From DATGMS01 sp035303945 (lineage in GTDB: Bacteria; Bacteroidota; Bacteroidia; Cytophagales; Cyclobacteriaceae): DNA of 6,944 nucleotides. Below are positions 5,234 to 6,944 of this stretch, piece after piece. The number at the start of each line of letters is the position of its first letter. Position 1 is the stretch's first letter. Below the pieces are notes generated by a model that saw only the letters and a program-made list of their open reading frames with translations, made no database searches and was not told the DNA's origin. Both the position numbers and the translations under genes were made by a program. The stretch covers positions 1 to 6,944 of the forward strand of contig DATGQZ010000038.1 in assembly GCA_035303945.1 (NCBI GenBank). The letters are read 5' to 3'.

Positions 5234-6934
5234 ATGGCAGATTTGAAGAAAATATTTTTGACTAAGGAGTTCCAAGACAGTTGGAACCTTAACTATAAGA
5301 AGTATAAGAAGCTGAGGAAGACCATTGGCTCTGCTGGGAAAATTGAAAACATTGCCGATCCCGGTTTACACGCTTGGATCGAGCATCAAAGGGATATTAA
5401 GGATCTACTTCCGCAGGAGCTTAAAGAAAAGCTAATGACACTGGGTGTTGATCTCGAACAGCAGAAGGACAGTTGGGAAGAGATGTATCAGGAGCTAAAC
5501 CACTTCGTGTTGCGCCATGGTCATGCACATGTACCGGCAGATCCCGAGTATGATGCTTTGAGAGATTGGCTTACCCGACAGATTATCAATAGGTCATTGT
5601 TAACCGACGAGCAATTTCAAAAATTAGATAGCTCGGCGGTAGATTGGGAGATGACTGTGTCAAGGGATCATCGATGGGAAGTGATGTATCAGCGGCTCAG
5701 AAACTTCTACTATACCTATGGCCATAGCCGAGTACCTCAGAAATGGGATATGGATAAGCAGCTGGCATTGTGGGTTCAAGTACAGCGAAGAACATATACC
5801 CAGGGGAAGCTCAAAAAGGACCGTGAGCAAAAGTTACGGGAAGTTGAATTCGTGTGGTCGGTCCAAACCATCTTTGATGCCCAATGGCAACAGCATTTCG
5901 ACACTTTGGTTGCCTTCTACAAAAAGCATGGGCATACAAGAGTGCCTACCAAACATGAAAAGTTGGTAGGTTGGATGGAGCGGCAGCGATTGGCCAAAAG
6001 CAAGGGTCAGCTGGACAAGAAGCGCAAGGAAATGCTGGATGGAATCAACTTTATCTGGGATTTCAAGGATATCAAGAGAAAGGCTTGGGAAGAAAAGTTC
6101 AAGCAGCTGAAGGAATTTCACAAAGAACACGGACATGCTTTTGTTCCAGTCAACTACAAAGAAAATAAGTCCCTTGGTACCTGGGTAGCCTCCCAGCGCT
6201 GGCTTGAAGCAAAAGGAAAGCTAGATCCTGGTAAAAAGAAAAAGTTGGATCAACTAGGCTTTGTATGGAGTAAGGATACGGAGAAAGAGTTGAAAGCCAT
6301 TAACGATGAAAAATGGGAAGAATCGTTTAACAAGTTGAAGGCTTATAAAGAGAAGTATGGAACATGCCAAGTCTCCCTGAAGGTCGACAGGGTGCTGCAG
6401 CGCTGGACATGTTGGCAAAGAAAGGCTTTTTATGAAGGTAAACTGCCGGAAGACCGGCTCAATCGCCTAAATGAATTGAGATTTCCTTGGAGCATCCAAG
6501 AGGGGTATTGGATGAAGATGTACGATGCGCTGTTGGAGTTTAAGAAAAAGTACGGACATACCAGGATACCTTTTCAATGGAAAGAAAACCACAAATTGGC
6601 AGATTGGGTGTATAGAACGAAGGTGAATAAAGATAGTCTGGAGGTTCAAAAAATCGAGTTGCTGGATAAGATCGGCTTTGACTGGAGCTTGACGAGAAGA
6701 AATGTTGTTCCCTGGAAGGAAATGTATGCAAGACTCATCACCTTCAAGCAGAAGTACGGCCATACCAAGGTGCCGGTGAAGTGGGAGAAGGATACTAAAC
6801 TAGGGAAGTGGGTGAGCAGGATGAGGAACGAACGCGAAAATATGGACCCAGAAAGAGTAGCGCTGCTGGAAGCCATAGAGTTTGATTGGGGGTATAAATT
6901 TGCCCCCAAGAAGGAAAAAGTGATCACCAGTTGA
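5234..6934 (+). CDS. Stand-alone array of eight helicase-associated (HA) domains
   Basis: The 566-residue, lysine-rich protein is almost wholly tandem repeats of about 65-70 residues. They fit the helicase-associated domain pattern: W, about 18 residues, YGH-x-x-VP, then L-x-x-WV-x-x-QR, a G-K-L turn, and L-x-x-x-x-F-x-W at the end. Opening tryptophans are at 17, 81, 148, 218, 285, 361, 426 and 494. Closing tryptophans are at 138, 208, 275, 345, 419, 484 and 552. Repeat 1 is degenerate, without the GH-x-x-VP core or the closing Trp; repeat 6 has YGTCQVS instead. No helicase, nuclease, methyltransferase or membrane part is present, and no signal peptide, so it should be cytoplasmic. HA domains are usually appended to helicases and thought to bind nucleic acid; binding here is inferred. 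The ATG at 5234 follows a -7 box and allows repeat 1. The gene diverges from the lipoprotein gene, and no partner gene is visible before the window ends. Confidence 0.85.
   Translation: MADLKKIFLTKEFQDSWNLNYKKYKKLRKTIGSAGKIENIADPGLHAWIEHQRDIKDLLPQELKEKLMTLGVDLEQQKDSWEEMYQELNHFVLRHGHAHVPADPEYDALRDWLTRQIINRSLLTDEQFQKLDSSAVDWEMTVSRDHRWEVMYQRLRNFYYTYGHSRVPQKWDMDKQLALWVQVQRRTYTQGKLKKDREQKLREVEFVWSVQTIFDAQWQQHFDTLVAFYKKHGHTRVPTKHEKLVGWMERQRLAKSKGQLDKKRKEMLDGINFIWDFKDIKRKAWEEKFKQLKEFHKEHGHAFVPVNYKENKSLGTWVASQRWLEAKGKLDPGKKKKLDQLGFVWSKDTEKELKAINDEKWEESFNKLKAYKEKYGTCQVSLKVDRVLQRWTCWQRKAFYEGKLPEDRLNRLNELRFPWSIQEGYWMKMYDALLEFKKKYGHTRIPFQWKENHKLADWVYRTKVNKDSLEVQKIELLDKIGFDWSLTRRNVVPWKEMYARLITFKQKYGHTKVPVKWEKDTKLGKWVSRMRNERENMDPERVALLEAIEFDWGYKFAPKKEKVITS
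5264..6889 (+). repeat. Eight-unit protein repeat within the HA-array gene
   Basis: Unit boundaries in residues, judged by tryptophan register, are about 11-76, 80-139, 147-209, 217-276, 285-346, 361-420, 426-485 and 494-552. Spacings between opening tryptophans are 64, 67, 70, 67, 76, 65 and 68 residues. The longest linker lies between units 5 and 6. The DNA of the units has clearly diverged, so this is an old duplication series, not a recent unstable repeat. Confidence 0.8.
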
Positions 6935-6942
6935 TCACCAAT
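6921..6942 (+). repeat. 11-base tandem duplication across the stop codon
   Basis: TGATCACCAGT (6921-6931) is followed directly by TGATCACCAAT (6932-6942), identical at 10 of 11 positions. The TGA that ends the HA-array gene is the first codon of the second copy. The same TGA in the first copy is out of frame. Each copy contains the palindrome TGATCA. Confidence 0.6.
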
Positions 6943-6944
6943 CT

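Noticed and set aside
5834..6136. Minus-strand 100-codon frame inside the HA-array gene
   Set aside because: Shadow of the repeat gene: its sequence mirrors the coding repeats and no promoter or recognisable domain supports it.
6467..6927. Three overlapping minus-strand frames at the right end
   Set aside because: All are antisense to HA units 7-8 and are explained by the codon pattern of the plus-strand repeat gene.
5234..6934. HA-repeat gene as part of a defence island
   Set aside because: No nuclease, helicase, methyltransferase, integrase or other defence marker is in the window, so a defence role would be guesswork.

Overview
The window looks like a chromosomal stretch from a Bacteroidota bacterium, most likely a marine or environmental member of the Cytophagales (Cyclobacteriaceae-like). 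The support is indirect. A tRNA-Asp gene without an encoded CCA sits behind a clean TTTG-N19-TAnnTTTG promoter, the sigma-A type peculiar to this phylum. Leaders are A-rich and lack strong Shine-Dalgarno sites. The proteins are a secreted family S1 sulfatase, an orphan beta-propeller-like lipoprotein and a helicase-associated-domain array. No marker gene fixes the genus.

Layout, left to right. At 93-201 on the minus strand lies tRNA-Asp(GTC) with its terminator, and its promoter is at 267-297. The 349-base gap up to 550 holds a GC-rich foldback and, just before the next gene, a LacI-type palindrome. At 551-2047 (+) is an exported iduronate-2-sulfatase-like enzyme closed by a terminator hairpin. 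At 2176-3516 (+) is a MutS-family ATPase that keeps the core/lever and ATPase parts but has no mismatch-recognition domain. Convergent to it, at 3572-4744 (-), is a lipoprotein of about 390 residues with a beta-propeller-like pattern. A 489-base intergenic region rich in inverted repeats follows. It separates the lipoprotein gene from a divergent gene at 5234-6934 (+), whose product consists almost entirely of eight tandem helicase-associated (HA) repeats with no helicase.

The genes do not form an obvious operon. Each has its own flanks, and terminators or opposite orientations separate them. The sulfatase has no SusC/SusD, glycoside hydrolase or sulfatase-maturase neighbour here. The two features most worth follow-up are the helicase-free HA array and the structured intergenic region upstream of it, which contains a terminator-like hairpin with no assigned upstream gene. 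I see no CRISPR array, insertion sequence, rRNA or complete recognised defence system. The first 92 bases hold only the tRNA terminator and an unassigned edge.
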